A DNA stretch of 64,000 nucleotides from Halobacillus locisalis. Lineage in GTDB: Bacteria > Bacillota > Bacilli > Bacillales > Halobacillaceae. How positions within the stretch are numbered: the stretch's first letter is position 1; each line of letters begins with the position of its first letter. Positions 33,752 to 42,716 of the stretch are shown here, piece after piece. The notes under the pieces are model-generated. The model had not been told where the DNA came from, made no database searches, and saw nothing but the letters and a program-made list of their open reading frames with translations. The stretch is taken from NCBI RefSeq assembly GCF_013694105.1, contig NZ_JACEFG010000002.1:434001-498000 (forward strand), in the 5' to 3' direction. A program made the position numbers and the translations under genes.

Positions 33752-34933
33752 ATGAATAAAAATCAACGAATCGAGTCGGAAATGATCCATGGTGGTGATG
33801 CGCCAGATCATCATTTCGGTAGCTTAGCAACACCGATTTACCAGACATCTACTTTTTCCTTTGAGACAGCAGGACAAGGCGAGAGACGATTTGCGGGGGA
33901 GGAGAATGGTTATGTCTATTCCCGCCTTGGCAATCCGACTGTAACCGTCTTAGAGCAGCGAATCGCTACATTAGAAAAGGGAGAGAAAGGACTCGCTTTT
34001 TCTTCTGGAATGGCTGCTGTTTCAGCCGTGCTTACATCATTGACAAAGAAAGAAGATCATATCATTTGTTCCAACGGCTTATATGGATGCACGTTCGGAT
34101 TATTAAAAATGTTAGAAGAAAAATATAGCATTACGCACAGTTTCAGTCATATGGAAAGTGAAGAGAAACTTCGCTCATGCATTCAAGAAAATACGACGTG
34201 TATTTTTGTGGAAACACCAATCAATCCTACGATGAAAGTCATTGATTTATCCATGGTCGCTAGAGTGGCGAAGGATGCTGGTATCAAAGTGGTCGTTGAT
34301 AATACGTTCTGTTCCCCTTACTTGCAGCGTCCGCTCGAGTTAGGGTGTGACATCGTCCTTCATAGTGCCACCAAGTATATTAGCGGTCACGGAGATGTTG
34401 TAGCAGGGCTTGTCGTAGGAAAGGAAGACTATGTCCAATCGTTAGTGAAGCATGAACAGAAAGACATGGGCGGTGTGCTGGCTCCGTTCGATGCTTGGCT
34501 TTTATTAAGAGGATTGAAAACGCTACATGTCCGGCTGGATCGACATAGTTCGAACGCAAGGGAGATCGCAGAGCGGTTGCAGGCACATCCGAAAGTGAAG
34601 CGAGTGTTCTACCCTGGAATGGACAGCCCGTCTCAAAATGCGATTGTAGAGAAACAAATGGCCAACACAGGAGGCGTCATCTCATTTGAAATGAAGGGTT
34701 CTAAACAAACGGCCCAACATTTTATGGATCAGCTTTCGTTGATTAAAATTGCCGTAAGCCTGGGGGATGCTGAAACGCTCGTTCAACACCCGGCAACGAT
34801 GACCCATGCGGTGATCCCGGAGCAAGAACGGAGGCGGATGGGAATCAGTGATGAACTCATTCGTCTGTCCATCGGCTTGGAATCGGTGGAAGACCTCTGG
34901 GATGATATTTCACAAGCCCTTCATCAAATATAA
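33752..34933 (+). CDS. Methionine gamma-lyase-type PLP enzyme
   Basis: 393 residues of the Cys/Met-metabolism PLP family. The cofactor Lys is in HSATKYISGHGD (about 206-217); YSRLGNPT and SSGMAAVSA are family marks. NGLYGCTFGLL has the Cys that in Pseudomonas methionine gamma-lyase is the active-site Cys116, which favours that enzyme over cystathionine synthase or lyase. It would split methionine to methanethiol, ammonia and 2-oxobutyrate. GGAGGG precedes the ATG. The cre site fits a catabolic role. Confidence 0.85.
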   Translation: MNKNQRIESEMIHGGDAPDHHFGSLATPIYQTSTFSFETAGQGERRFAGEENGYVYSRLGNPTVTVLEQRIATLEKGEKGLAFSSGMAAVSAVLTSLTKKEDHIICSNGLYGCTFGLLKMLEEKYSITHSFSHMESEEKLRSCIQENTTCIFVETPINPTMKVIDLSMVARVAKDAGIKVVVDNTFCSPYLQRPLELGCDIVLHSATKYISGHGDVVAGLVVGKEDYVQSLVKHEQKDMGGVLAPFDAWLLLRGLKTLHVRLDRHSSNAREIAERLQAHPKVKRVFYPGMDSPSQNAIVEKQMANTGGVISFEMKGSKQTAQHFMDQLSLIKIAVSLGDAETLVQHPATMTHAVIPEQERRRMGISDELIRLSIGLESVEDLWDDISQALHQI

Positions 34934-35073
34934 AACTTGTTTTAACCCATAAATGGAGAGAAGCAGCGATGTTCTCGTGACAACCTTATTGGTTTAGCGT
35001 TCCTTGAGTAGGGAAAAGTACAGGTAGACATTCAATAACAATACTACTCTTTATAGAAAGGAACGGGATACGC

Positions 35074-35568
35074 ATGTTAGAGAAATTATTCGGCAAAAAA
35101 AGCACAGAAGAGCAACTGGTAGCCCCTTTGAATGGGAAAGTGGTTTCGTTAGACGAAGTGGATGACCCTGTGTTCAGCCAACGGATGATGGGGGATGGTG
35201 TTGCGATTGAACCTGCAGACGGTAAAGTCGTGAGCCCTGTAAAAGGGGAAATTGTTCAAATCTTTCCGACGAATCATGCTGTCGGAATAAAAACGAAATC
35301 TGGTATCGAAGTACTTGTACACATCGGTCTTGAGACGGTCTCGATGGAAGGGGAAGGCTTTGAAGGTCACGTGAAAACGGGAGACAAAGTAGAAGCAGGC
35401 GACCTCCTGATTACATTCGATCCTGAACTCGTAAGAGAAAAGGCGAAAAGTACCATCACGCCTGTCATCATTACCAACTTTGATGACGCAGTCGAAACCT
35501 TTGAGCCATCTTACACAGATTCAGCAAACTCAGGTGAGACAACCATCGCCACTTTAAAAACGAAATAG
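35074..35568 (+). CDS. crr: PTS glucose-type EIIA protein
   Basis: 164 residues, a complete EIIA-Glc domain. The phosphorylated His is His83 in VLVHIGLETV and the supporting His is His68 in PTNHAVG. It passes phosphate from HPr to an EIIB-EIIC sugar transporter. It is ahead of scrK-sacA, and could serve the sucrose permease, which is not in this window. A GAAAGGAACG site precedes the ATG. Confidence 0.93.
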   Translation: MLEKLFGKKSTEEQLVAPLNGKVVSLDEVDDPVFSQRMMGDGVAIEPADGKVVSPVKGEIVQIFPTNHAVGIKTKSGIEVLVHIGLETVSMEGEGFEGHVKTGDKVEAGDLLITFDPELVREKAKSTITPVIITNFDDAVETFEPSYTDSANSGETTIATLKTK

Positions 35569-35577
35569 ATTCATCTC

Positions 35578-35609
35578 AAAACCTAAAGCAAAGCGCTTTA
35601 GGTTTTGTT
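35578..35609 (+). terminator. Rho-independent terminator
   Basis: A 12-bp stem AAAACCTAAAGC/GCTTTAGGTTTT between the EIIA gene and the sucrose operon. Confidence 0.85.
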
Positions 35610-35644
35610 GTGCTTGCAACATCAAGTTGAAGTAAATCTACAGG

Positions 35645-35658
35645 TGTAATCGATTCCA
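35645..35658 (+). promoter_or_regulatory. Candidate cre or LacI-family operator upstream of scrK
   Basis: TGTAATCGATTCCA is a near-palindrome centred on CG, the form of CcpA and other LacI-type sites. It lies just upstream of the likely promoter TTGGAA (35666) - TATAAT (35691). A related GGTTACACCGATTAC lies downstream of the promoter at 35720-35734, so a two-site operator is possible. Confidence 0.5.
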
Positions 35659-35665
35659 CAAATGA

Positions 35666-35696
35666 TTGGAAACACACCCACCTTAGCAGGTATAAT
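35666..35696 (+). promoter_or_regulatory. Likely promoter of scrK-sacA
   Basis: TTGGAA (35666-35671) and a consensus TATAAT (35691-35696), 19 bases apart, 65 bp before the scrK start. Confidence 0.55.
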
Positions 35697-35760
35697 AGAG
35701 TCAGAGTGAATGAAGAAGCGGTTACACCGATTACTTTAACTACGGAAGGGTTGTGTCACA

Positions 35761-36705
35761 ATGACAAAAGGCATTATCAGTTTAGGAGAAGCGTTAATTG
35801 ATTTCATTCCATTAGACAACGATAATATGAGTTTTCAAAAAAGCCCGGGAGGCGCACCCGCAAATGTTGCTGTAGGTCTTGCGCGTTTAGGAGCAAAGTC
35901 GACGTTTCTTGGCAAAGTAGGCGATGACGTTCTAGGTCGCTTTTTGAAAGAGACGCTGACTACATATGGCGTCGAGACAGAATACATGTATTTCACAAAA
36001 GACACACGTACAGGCGTGGTCTTCGTCACCTTAGACGAATCAGGTGAGCGCAGCTTTGATTTTTACATTGATCCAAGTGCCGATCGCTTTCTAGAGGAGA
36101 AAGAAGTAGAGGCTTCACTATTCAACTCCCATAACGTCTTTCATTTCGGTTCCATTTCCATGATCAATGAGCCAGCGAGATCAGCGACCAAAGAGGCCGT
36201 TCAACAAGCGAAGGAAAAGGGTGTCATCGTCTCGTATGATCCCAATCTCCGTCTTGGACTGTGGGAATCTGAAGAAGCAGCGAAAGAAACGATTGTGTCA
36301 ATGCTCGCTGAAGCGGATATCGTCAAAATTTCAGAGGAAGAGCTTGAGTTTCTAACTGGAGAATCGGATATACAAAAAGGGGTGGATCACCTATCTCATT
36401 TTGAAATTCCTGTTTTGTATGTGACGCTTGGGTCAGAAGGGAGTTATGTGTTTACGAAAGAAGGTCACACACATATTCCCGCTATGAAAGTCCAGGCCGT
36501 GGATACGACAGGGGCTGGGGATGCGTTCGTTTCAGGAATTTTATATCAGCTCAGTGAACGGGACAAATCGACAAATCAACTGACGCTTGAAGAACTAGAA
36601 GAAATCACGAAGTTTGCGAGTGTGTCTGGTGCATTAGCAGCATCGACAAAAGGGGCTATGACCGCTTTACCTACTCGTGATGAAGTCGACAATTATTTGA
36701 AATAG
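35761..36705 (+). CDS. scrK: Fructokinase, PfkB family
   Basis: 314 residues of the PfkB/ribokinase fold. GEALIDFIP and PGGAPANVAVGLARLG open the sugar-binding site; DTTGAGDAFVSG near 251-262 has the catalytic Asp. It should phosphorylate fructose. sacA starts 12 bp after its stop, so it is a sucrose-use operon: SacA releases fructose and this enzyme returns it to glycolysis. Confidence 0.88.
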   Translation: MTKGIISLGEALIDFIPLDNDNMSFQKSPGGAPANVAVGLARLGAKSTFLGKVGDDVLGRFLKETLTTYGVETEYMYFTKDTRTGVVFVTLDESGERSFDFYIDPSADRFLEEKEVEASLFNSHNVFHFGSISMINEPARSATKEAVQQAKEKGVIVSYDPNLRLGLWESEEAAKETIVSMLAEADIVKISEEELEFLTGESDIQKGVDHLSHFEIPVLYVTLGSEGSYVFTKEGHTHIPAMKVQAVDTTGAGDAFVSGILYQLSERDKSTNQLTLEELEEITKFASVSGALAASTKGAMTALPTRDEVDNYLK

Positions 36706-36717
36706 GGGGAAGCTCAA

Positions 36718-38175
36718 ATGGCGGAAAGAGATTTGGAATTACGTCAACACGCTTCAGATGAAGTAAAGAAGCATACGGAGAAAGTCCAGGGCGATCCTTA
36801 CCGGTTGGATTATCACTTAATGCCACCCGTTGGATTATTGAATGACCCGAACGGCTTTGTCCAGTGGAAGGGCACATATCATGTGTTCTATCAGTGGATG
36901 CCGTTTGATACAGGGCACGGAGCCAAGTTTTGGGGTCACTATACGACGAAGGACTTCGTTCACTATACTCATGAAAAGCCAGCCCTCACGCCATCTGATT
37001 GGTTTGATAAAAACGGGGTGTATTCCGGGAGTGCCATCGTTCATAACGATCAACTCTATTTATTTTACACAGGCAATGTGAAAGATGACGACGGCAATCG
37101 TGAGACGTATCAGTGCCTGGCTGTTTCAGAGGATGGTCTTACTTTTGAGAAAAAAGGGGTCGTAGCGGAGCTTCCAGAAGGATACACGGCTCACTTCAGA
37201 GATCCGAAAGTATGGCAGCATGAAGATTGCTTCTACATGGTCATTGGAGCGCAAAGTAAAGACATGCAAGGTAAAGCCGTCCTATTCCAATCACAAGACT
37301 TGCTAGAGTGGTCATTCCTTGGACCGATCACAGGAAGCGAAGAGAACAACCTCGGTGAGTTCGGGTATATGTGGGAATGTCCAGACGTGTTCGAACTGGA
37401 TGGAACCGACGTACTGATCGTGTCTCCTCAAGGGTTGGAAGAGGAAGGCATGCACTATTCTAATACGTATCAGAGCGGCTACTTCACGGGTGAGCTTGAC
37501 TATGAGAACGCAGACTTTAAACACGGAGACTTCCGGGAGCTTGATCGTGGTTTCGAATTCTACGCTCCTCAAACGACCGTTGATGAAAAAGGGCGACGGA
37601 TCCTGATCGGCTGGATGGGAGTACCTGATCAATATGAACAGGCACACCCAACGATCGAAAACCAATGGATCCACTGCCTCACGATGCCTAGACAGTTATC
37701 GTGGAACGGCAAACAAATCATTCAACAACCTCTTGAAGAAATGAAGGAGATGAGAGGTCCTGTTTTAATGCATTCTTCCATCACGATTGAGAATGATCAA
37801 AAAGCAGTGCGTGGCATCGGAGGCAAGGCTGTTGAACTGAGCATCGACATGGAAACCGTTGGAGACCAGTTTGCTTTAGAGCTATTCCAGTACGCTTCAC
37901 TTAGTTATAAGGATGGAATCTTAACGCTGTCCAGGCCACATCTGGAAGATAAATCGAAAACGGAGTTCAGACGTGTGGCGGTCACCAGTGAGCTGCAAAA
38001 TCTACACTTGTTCATTGATCATTCCACACTCGAAATCTTCATCAATGGAGGGGAAGAAGTAATGACTTCGAGAATGTATCCTCAACCTGAAGAAGATCAT
38101 ATTTTATTCACGTCTCTAGGCACAAGTACCTTCTCTATTGAGCAGTGGAAGTTGAATGGATTTATTTTCAATTAA
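36718..38175 (+). CDS. sacA: Sucrose-6-phosphate hydrolase, GH32
   Basis: 485 residues. GH32 marks in order: LLNDPNGF (nucleophile Asp43), HFRDPKVW (transition-state Asp) and WECPDVFEL (acid/base Glu), then a beta-sandwich C-terminal domain with DHSTLEIFINGGE. No signal peptide, so it is cytoplasmic and hydrolyses PTS-imported sucrose-6-phosphate. AGGGGGAAGC precedes the ATG. Confidence 0.94.
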   Translation: MAERDLELRQHASDEVKKHTEKVQGDPYRLDYHLMPPVGLLNDPNGFVQWKGTYHVFYQWMPFDTGHGAKFWGHYTTKDFVHYTHEKPALTPSDWFDKNGVYSGSAIVHNDQLYLFYTGNVKDDDGNRETYQCLAVSEDGLTFEKKGVVAELPEGYTAHFRDPKVWQHEDCFYMVIGAQSKDMQGKAVLFQSQDLLEWSFLGPITGSEENNLGEFGYMWECPDVFELDGTDVLIVSPQGLEEEGMHYSNTYQSGYFTGELDYENADFKHGDFRELDRGFEFYAPQTTVDEKGRRILIGWMGVPDQYEQAHPTIENQWIHCLTMPRQLSWNGKQIIQQPLEEMKEMRGPVLMHSSITIENDQKAVRGIGGKAVELSIDMETVGDQFALELFQYASLSYKDGILTLSRPHLEDKSKTEFRRVAVTSELQNLHLFIDHSTLEIFINGGEEVMTSRMYPQPEEDHILFTSLGTSTFSIEQWKLNGFIFN

Positions 38176-38256
38176 GACAGTCACCCTATCTCTTCCAGAA
38201 GTCCTACGACTTGTGATAAGATAATCTTATGTAAATCGCACGAAGGAGCCTTATAT

Positions 38257-38799
38257 ATGAGTCAATCTTCCAAGAAATTGAAAGCTAGTGAACGCAGAGA
38301 ACATATTCTATCTCTTTTAAAACAACGCGGCATTCCTGTGACAGGAAGTTCGTTAGCCGAAGAGATGAATGTAACGAGACAAGTCATCGTAGGAGATGTG
38401 TCGTTATTAAAGGCGCGAAGTGAACCGATTGTCGCCACAAGTCAAGGTTATCTGTTTATGACAGATGCGAAAGAGGAACTTGCTCACCAACGTACGATTG
38501 TCTGTCAGCATGATTCAGATCAGACGGAAGACGAGTTGAATATTCTGGTCGATCATGGGGTCCACGTCCAGGATGTTGTTGTCGAGCATCCAATTTATGG
38601 AGATTTAACAGCTCAACTCAGAATTTCCAATCGTCGTGATGTTAAGAAATTCATTGATCAGGTTCATTCCACGAAGGCTTCCTTTTTGTTGGAGTTGACG
38701 GATGGCATCCACACGCATACGATTGCTTCTGATAATGAGGAAGCCTTAGACGAAGCAGTGGAAGCCTTGGGTGACGCAGGTATTTTAATGAAAAGTTAA
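38257..38799 (+). CDS. niaR: NiaR (YrxA-like) niacin-responsive repressor
   Basis: 180 residues: an HTH_11 domain (about 12-65, with VTGSSLAEEMNVTRQVIVGDV) and a C-terminal 3H domain whose three conserved His are seen at HGVHV, EHPIYGDL and DGIHTHTI. NiaR represses NAD-synthesis and niacin-uptake genes when nicotinic acid is present. No target gene is adjacent here. AAGGAGCC precedes the ATG. Confidence 0.9.
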   Translation: MSQSSKKLKASERREHILSLLKQRGIPVTGSSLAEEMNVTRQVIVGDVSLLKARSEPIVATSQGYLFMTDAKEELAHQRTIVCQHDSDQTEDELNILVDHGVHVQDVVVEHPIYGDLTAQLRISNRRDVKKFIDQVHSTKASFLLELTDGIHTHTIASDNEEALDEAVEALGDAGILMKS

Positions 38800-38808
38800 T
38801 GGGGAATA

Positions 38809-38851
38809 AAAAAGAGGTATGCTTTCGAATAAGAAGCATATCTCTTTTCTT
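38809..38851. terminator. Rho-independent terminator
   Basis: A 15-base stem AAAGAGGTATGCTT / AAGCATATCTCTTT with a T-rich tail, after niaR. Confidence 0.85.
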
Positions 38852-38928
38852 TGTGATGACTATTTTTTCCACAGTCGTGATATAGTAAAGGAGCAATCAT
38901 TTGTTTTATAAAAAGGTGGGTGACCCAG

Positions 38929-40371
38929 GTGAATATCCTCCCGTATTTGTTTAGTTTCATTATCGGCTTGAACGTCTTATTAGCTTTAGCGATCATATTC
39001 TTAGAGCGCCGAGATGCGAGTGCAACCTGGGCGTGGCTCATGGTTTTACTGTTTCTGCCCATAGCAGGGTTCTTATTGTACCTCGTTTTTGGTCGCAGAC
39101 TGAGTAACAAGGAAATATTTACATGGGACAAAAAGAGTCGGCTCGGACTTTTGACGGCTGTCCAGGAACAATTGCATGCTATTAAAGAGGATAAGTTCGA
39201 AGTGCATCATCCGGCCATGGAACAATACGAAGATTTAATTTATTTACACTTGAAAAATAACGATGCCTTGCTTTCGCAAAATAATAAAGTGGAAGTCTAC
39301 ACGGACGGGCAAAAAAAATTCCACGCACTCATCGAAGATATTCAGCAGGCGGAAGATCACGTCCACCTTCTTTATTACATTGTGCGTGAAGATAAATTAG
39401 GGCAACGCTTAGCTGATGCTCTAGTTGAAAAGGCAAAGCAAGGTGTGGAAGTGAAGCTTCTTTATGATGATATGGGGTCGCGTCTCCTCAGCCGTAAATT
39501 CGTACGCAAGATTGAAGATGCTGGCGGAGAGGTGGAATCATTTTTCCCATCACTCGTTCCGAAGGTCAATCTGAAGATCAACTACCGGAACCACCGAAAA
39601 CTAGCCATCATCGACGGTAAGGTCGGGTACACAGGCGGGTTTAATATAGGTGATGAATACCTTGGATTCAACAAGCGTTTCGGCTATTGGCGAGATACAC
39701 ACCTCCGTGTTGAGGGAGGGGCCGTCCACCATATGCAAACCCGCTTTATCCTCGACTGGAATCAGGCTTCTAGAAAAGATATTGACTATGAAGATCGTTT
39801 CTATCAGGCCGAAGATAAAGGCGATGTCGGGATGCAAATCGTCTCCAGTGGTCCGGACTCGGAGTGGGAACAAATCAAACACGGCTACATGAAGATGATC
39901 ATGTCAGCCAAAGAATATGTGTACATCCAAACGCCTTATTTCATACCAGATGACAGCTTGCTTGATGCTCTTAGAATCGCCGTCTTATCGGGCGTGGACG
40001 TCCGTATCATGATTCCTAGAATGCCGGATCACCCCTTTGTTTACTGGGCTACATTCTCGAATATCGGAGAATTGCTTAAGGCAGGGGCAACGGTTTATAT
40101 CTATCAAAAAGGGTTTCTCCATGCAAAAACGATTGTCGTCGATGGAGACATCGCTTCTGTAGGTACGGCAAACATTGACGTGAGAAGTTTCCGTTTGAAC
40201 TTTGAGGTCAATGCGTTCCTTTACCATCCAGACATAGCGGGCTTGCTGGCGGATCGTTTTCATGAGGACATGGTCGACTCCACAGAATTAACGTTCAAGT
40301 TGTACCAGTCCCGTTCGAAATGGATTCGTTTCAAGGAAGCGATATCCAGATTGTTGTCACCGATTTTGTAA
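38929..40371 (+). CDS. cls: Cardiolipin synthase
   Basis: 480 residues: two N-terminal membrane helices (about 5-26, 36-57), then two phospholipase-D HKD motifs, NHRKLAIIDGKVGYTGGFN and HAKTIVVDGDIASVGTANID. It joins phosphatidylglycerol molecules into cardiolipin, a lipid often raised in salt-adapted Bacilli. The start codon is GTG: 38929 has AAGGTGGG at eight bases, better than the GTG at 38920. Confidence 0.93.
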   Translation: MNILPYLFSFIIGLNVLLALAIIFLERRDASATWAWLMVLLFLPIAGFLLYLVFGRRLSNKEIFTWDKKSRLGLLTAVQEQLHAIKEDKFEVHHPAMEQYEDLIYLHLKNNDALLSQNNKVEVYTDGQKKFHALIEDIQQAEDHVHLLYYIVREDKLGQRLADALVEKAKQGVEVKLLYDDMGSRLLSRKFVRKIEDAGGEVESFFPSLVPKVNLKINYRNHRKLAIIDGKVGYTGGFNIGDEYLGFNKRFGYWRDTHLRVEGGAVHHMQTRFILDWNQASRKDIDYEDRFYQAEDKGDVGMQIVSSGPDSEWEQIKHGYMKMIMSAKEYVYIQTPYFIPDDSLLDALRIAVLSGVDVRIMIPRMPDHPFVYWATFSNIGELLKAGATVYIYQKGFLHAKTIVVDGDIASVGTANIDVRSFRLNFEVNAFLYHPDIAGLLADRFHEDMVDSTELTFKLYQSRSKWIRFKEAISRLLSPIL

Positions 40372-40384
40372 GTACCCACAATTC

Positions 40385-40424
40385 AGGTTATCTTCTCTTC
40401 ATTTGAGGGAGGGTAACCTTTTTT
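40385..40424 (+). terminator. Rho-independent terminator
   Basis: AGGTTATC and GGGTAACCT arms around a long imperfect loop, then six T, after cls. Confidence 0.65.
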
Positions 40425-40476
40425 ATGGGCTCTGTTTGCTTGTGACGGTATGTGTAGGGAAGGGTGACTGAGATTT

Positions 40477-40526
40477 TTCGGACATTTATTGAGGCTATTC
40501 GGACAAGCATTCTTCGTATTCGGACA
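40477..40526 (+). repeat. 21-bp-period TTCGGACA tract, three units
   Basis: TTCGGACA starts at 40477, 40498 and 40519, two steps of exactly 21 bp. The preceding TT or TAT also matches the longer tracts. It lies between cls and the phosphoesterase gene. Confidence 0.88.
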
Positions 40527-40606
40527 CTCGGACCGTGGAGGTATCATCCACATTATGTAAAAATGTTATGATGATCATATACAGGTAAATAAGGAGGAGA
40601 TGAACG

Positions 40607-41341
40607 TTGCGCATTGCAATAATGGCGGATGTACACGGTAATGCCTCTGCTTTAAATGCAGTATTAAAAAGAATTGATGAAAAAGATAGCGTCGATCACA
40701 TCTATTGCCTCGGCGATATGATCGGAATCGGCCCGGATACGAACGAAGTGTTACATAGTTTATTTTCTAGAGAGGATATATCAATGGTGACTGGGAATCA
40801 TGATGAGGCGATTATAGCTTTAGCTAAAGGGGAGAGCCATCCCGAAAGTCACGCTCATGCTAGAGAACACCATGAATGGATTGCGGATCGTTTAGACCCC
40901 GTTTTTATTTCGAAATTAGAACGATTACCTCGCACAATCCTTAAAGATTTTCATCCTTTCAAGTTCAGATTTACACATTATCCGGTTCCGTCTGAACGAG
41001 AAGGTGTACATATTAGCAAAGATCCATTCGCCTCCATTGTGAAACCGGGGCTCAAGAATATGGAGAACTTGTATAAGGAATACACGGAAGACTTTATTGC
41101 TTTTGGCCATCATCATCCTACACACTATTTCAAAAATGAGAAGACCATGTATCTAAACCCTGGATCTTTAGGCTGCAGCCATACACCGGAAGCGCGATAT
41201 GCCATTGTAGATATAGAAGAGGACCATATAGATACTAAAGTGGAAAAGCAAGTCTATGATAAAACGAGTTTCTTAGCGTCTTATCATGATTTGAAAGTAC
41301 CTGCTAGGGAGACACTTTTGAAGATTTTCCATGGTGTCTGA
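40607..41341 (+). CDS. Metallophosphoesterase
   Basis: 244 residues of the calcineurin-like phosphoesterase fold, with the metal motifs in order: DVHGN (9-13), GDMIGIGP, GNHDEA, and GHHHPT near 165. NPGSLG closes the site. YfcE/MJ0936-type enzymes are the likely relatives, acting on small phosphoesters; substrate unknown. The start is TTG, strongly supported by AAGGAGGAGA six to seven bases upstream. Confidence 0.87.
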   Translation: MRIAIMADVHGNASALNAVLKRIDEKDSVDHIYCLGDMIGIGPDTNEVLHSLFSREDISMVTGNHDEAIIALAKGESHPESHAHAREHHEWIADRLDPVFISKLERLPRTILKDFHPFKFRFTHYPVPSEREGVHISKDPFASIVKPGLKNMENLYKEYTEDFIAFGHHHPTHYFKNEKTMYLNPGSLGCSHTPEARYAIVDIEEDHIDTKVEKQVYDKTSFLASYHDLKVPARETLLKIFHGV

Positions 41342-41381
41342 TTCGTATAAAAACTAAATCTAAGGAGAGAGGAGTGAAGCG

Positions 41382-41936
41382 GTGAAGGAATCACATTATA
41401 CAGCGGTCCTGCTGTATCCCAGGTTCAGTGAGTATGAATTATCCGTACTTTTGTCGGTATTACATCAAGGTGGAAAACCCGTCCTCTTTCTGGGTTTAGA
41501 CAGGCATCCAGTTAAAGGAGAGTCGGGGCTGCCTTGTATTCCGGAGTCTACTATAGCTCAAGTGGATATCAATCGACTAGATAGTGTGGTGCTTCCAGGT
41601 GTCGATGACTTCGAGCATCTCGTCAATCATCAAGAACTTCATTCATTTTTACAAAAAGTGGACGACCAAAATAGAATCATAGCCGCCATTTCTAGTGCTC
41701 CCTACATATTGTCTGCGAGTGGGGTATTGAAGGATAAAAAATATACGACAGGACTAACGGAAGATCAAAGGCGTTTCTTAGGAACATTTCAAAGTGAAAA
41801 CTATGTAAGTTCTCCCGTTGTTGTTGATGATTACATTGTTACGGCTAAAGGTTCAGCATTCATAGAATTTGCATGTAACGTCGGAGATCTACTCAATCTT
41901 ACATATGAGAAAGCATGGTATGATTCAAGTAATTGA
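41382..41936 (+). CDS. DJ-1/PfpI-family protein lacking the usual Cys nucleophile
   Basis: 184 residues of the class I glutamine-amidotransferase-like fold. The nucleophile elbow, usually Ala-Ile-Cys in DJ-1/PfpI enzymes, reads AAISSAPYILSASGVL (about 104-119), with Ser where Cys is expected. It is therefore unlikely to be a typical glyoxalase/protease of the family, and could be a binding or altered-chemistry variant. GTG start behind GGAGAGGAG, 40 bp after the phosphoesterase, so perhaps one operon. Confidence 0.8.
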   Translation: MKESHYTAVLLYPRFSEYELSVLLSVLHQGGKPVLFLGLDRHPVKGESGLPCIPESTIAQVDINRLDSVVLPGVDDFEHLVNHQELHSFLQKVDDQNRIIAAISSAPYILSASGVLKDKKYTTGLTEDQRRFLGTFQSENYVSSPVVVDDYIVTAKGSAFIEFACNVGDLLNLTYEKAWYDSSN

Positions 41937-42006
41937 GCATCAGCCACCTCTATTCCAGATATCGTAACGAACCTTGGTATTATTCGGGAATCTAATAGAA
42001 GCAAAT

Positions 42007-42548
42007 ATGGAGGAGACGTCATCGGAAGAAATAGAAGAAGTACTGAAAACCTTACGTAGACGGTTTGAAAAACACACAGATCGTCACAAAGGTTTAGAGT
42101 GGGAGAACGTCCAATTCAAACTCGAATCAAATCCAGACAAGATGTGGTCGCTTAACGAAATGGAAAGTACCGGAGGCGGGCCGGATGTGGTTGGCTACGA
42201 TGAAGAAAAGGACGAATATATGTTTTATGATTGCTCAGCAGAAAGCCCTAAGGGCCGCAGGAGTGTTTGTTACGACCGAGAAGCACTAGAGTCGAGGAAG
42301 AAATATAAACCCAAAAACTTGCAGTGGAAAGGGCATCTTCTATGGGGATCAAACTTCTGACAGAAGATCAATATCGCACGTTGCAAACACTTGGTCAGTT
42401 CGACCAAAAAACGTCGAGCTGGGTGCAGACCCCTGCTGATATCAGAGAGCGCGGTGGTGCACTGTTTTGTGACTATCGCTTCGGTCATGTATTTGTGTAT
42501 CATAATGGAGCGGAATCTTACTATGCAGCCAGAGGCTTCCGGGGATAA
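42007..42548 (+). pseudogene. DUF4256 gene broken by a one-base frameshift
   Basis: The first frame (to a stop at 42360) matches the DUF4256 N-terminal part: RHKGLEWENVQFKLESNP, SLNEMESTGGGPDVVGYD, YDCSAESPKGRRSVCYDREA, then drifts after KYKPKN. The family's next residues (AVE...ASSMGIKLLTEDQYRTLQ through HNGAESYYAARGFRG) are in another frame from about 42321 to 42548. One base is missing between AAC and GCA near 42318-42323. The start also has no clear ribosome binding site. Mutation and sequencing error cannot be told apart here. Confidence 0.8.
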
Positions 42549-42578
42549 ATTACCGTCGGATAATAGAATGGAAACCAA

Positions 42579-42615
42579 AAAAATCGCCTCGCTTATGGCC
42601 GCGAGGCGATTTTTT
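42579..42615. terminator. Rho-independent terminator
   Basis: AAAATCGCCTCGC pairs with GCGAGGCGATTTT, with a T-run, after the DUF4256 remnant. Confidence 0.88.
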
Positions 42616-42618
42616 GTG

Positions 42619-42658
42619 AATTCAGCTTCTAGCTGCTAACAAAAGCTGAATTTTTATT
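42619..42658. terminator. Second tandem terminator
   Basis: AATTCAGCTT (42619-42628) pairs with AAGCTGAATT (42643-42652), followed by TTTATT. It may serve the convergent htrB transcript as well. Confidence 0.6.
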
Positions 42659-42716
42659 TATGAGAGAGAGGTTGTATGGATAGTGGAGAGGGAGGGATAC
42701 CCTCTCCTTATTGGTC

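Noticed and set aside
42324-42548. A separate small gene after the DUF4256 frame
   Set aside because: Its protein matches the missing C-terminal half of DUF4256, so it is the second half of one broken gene.
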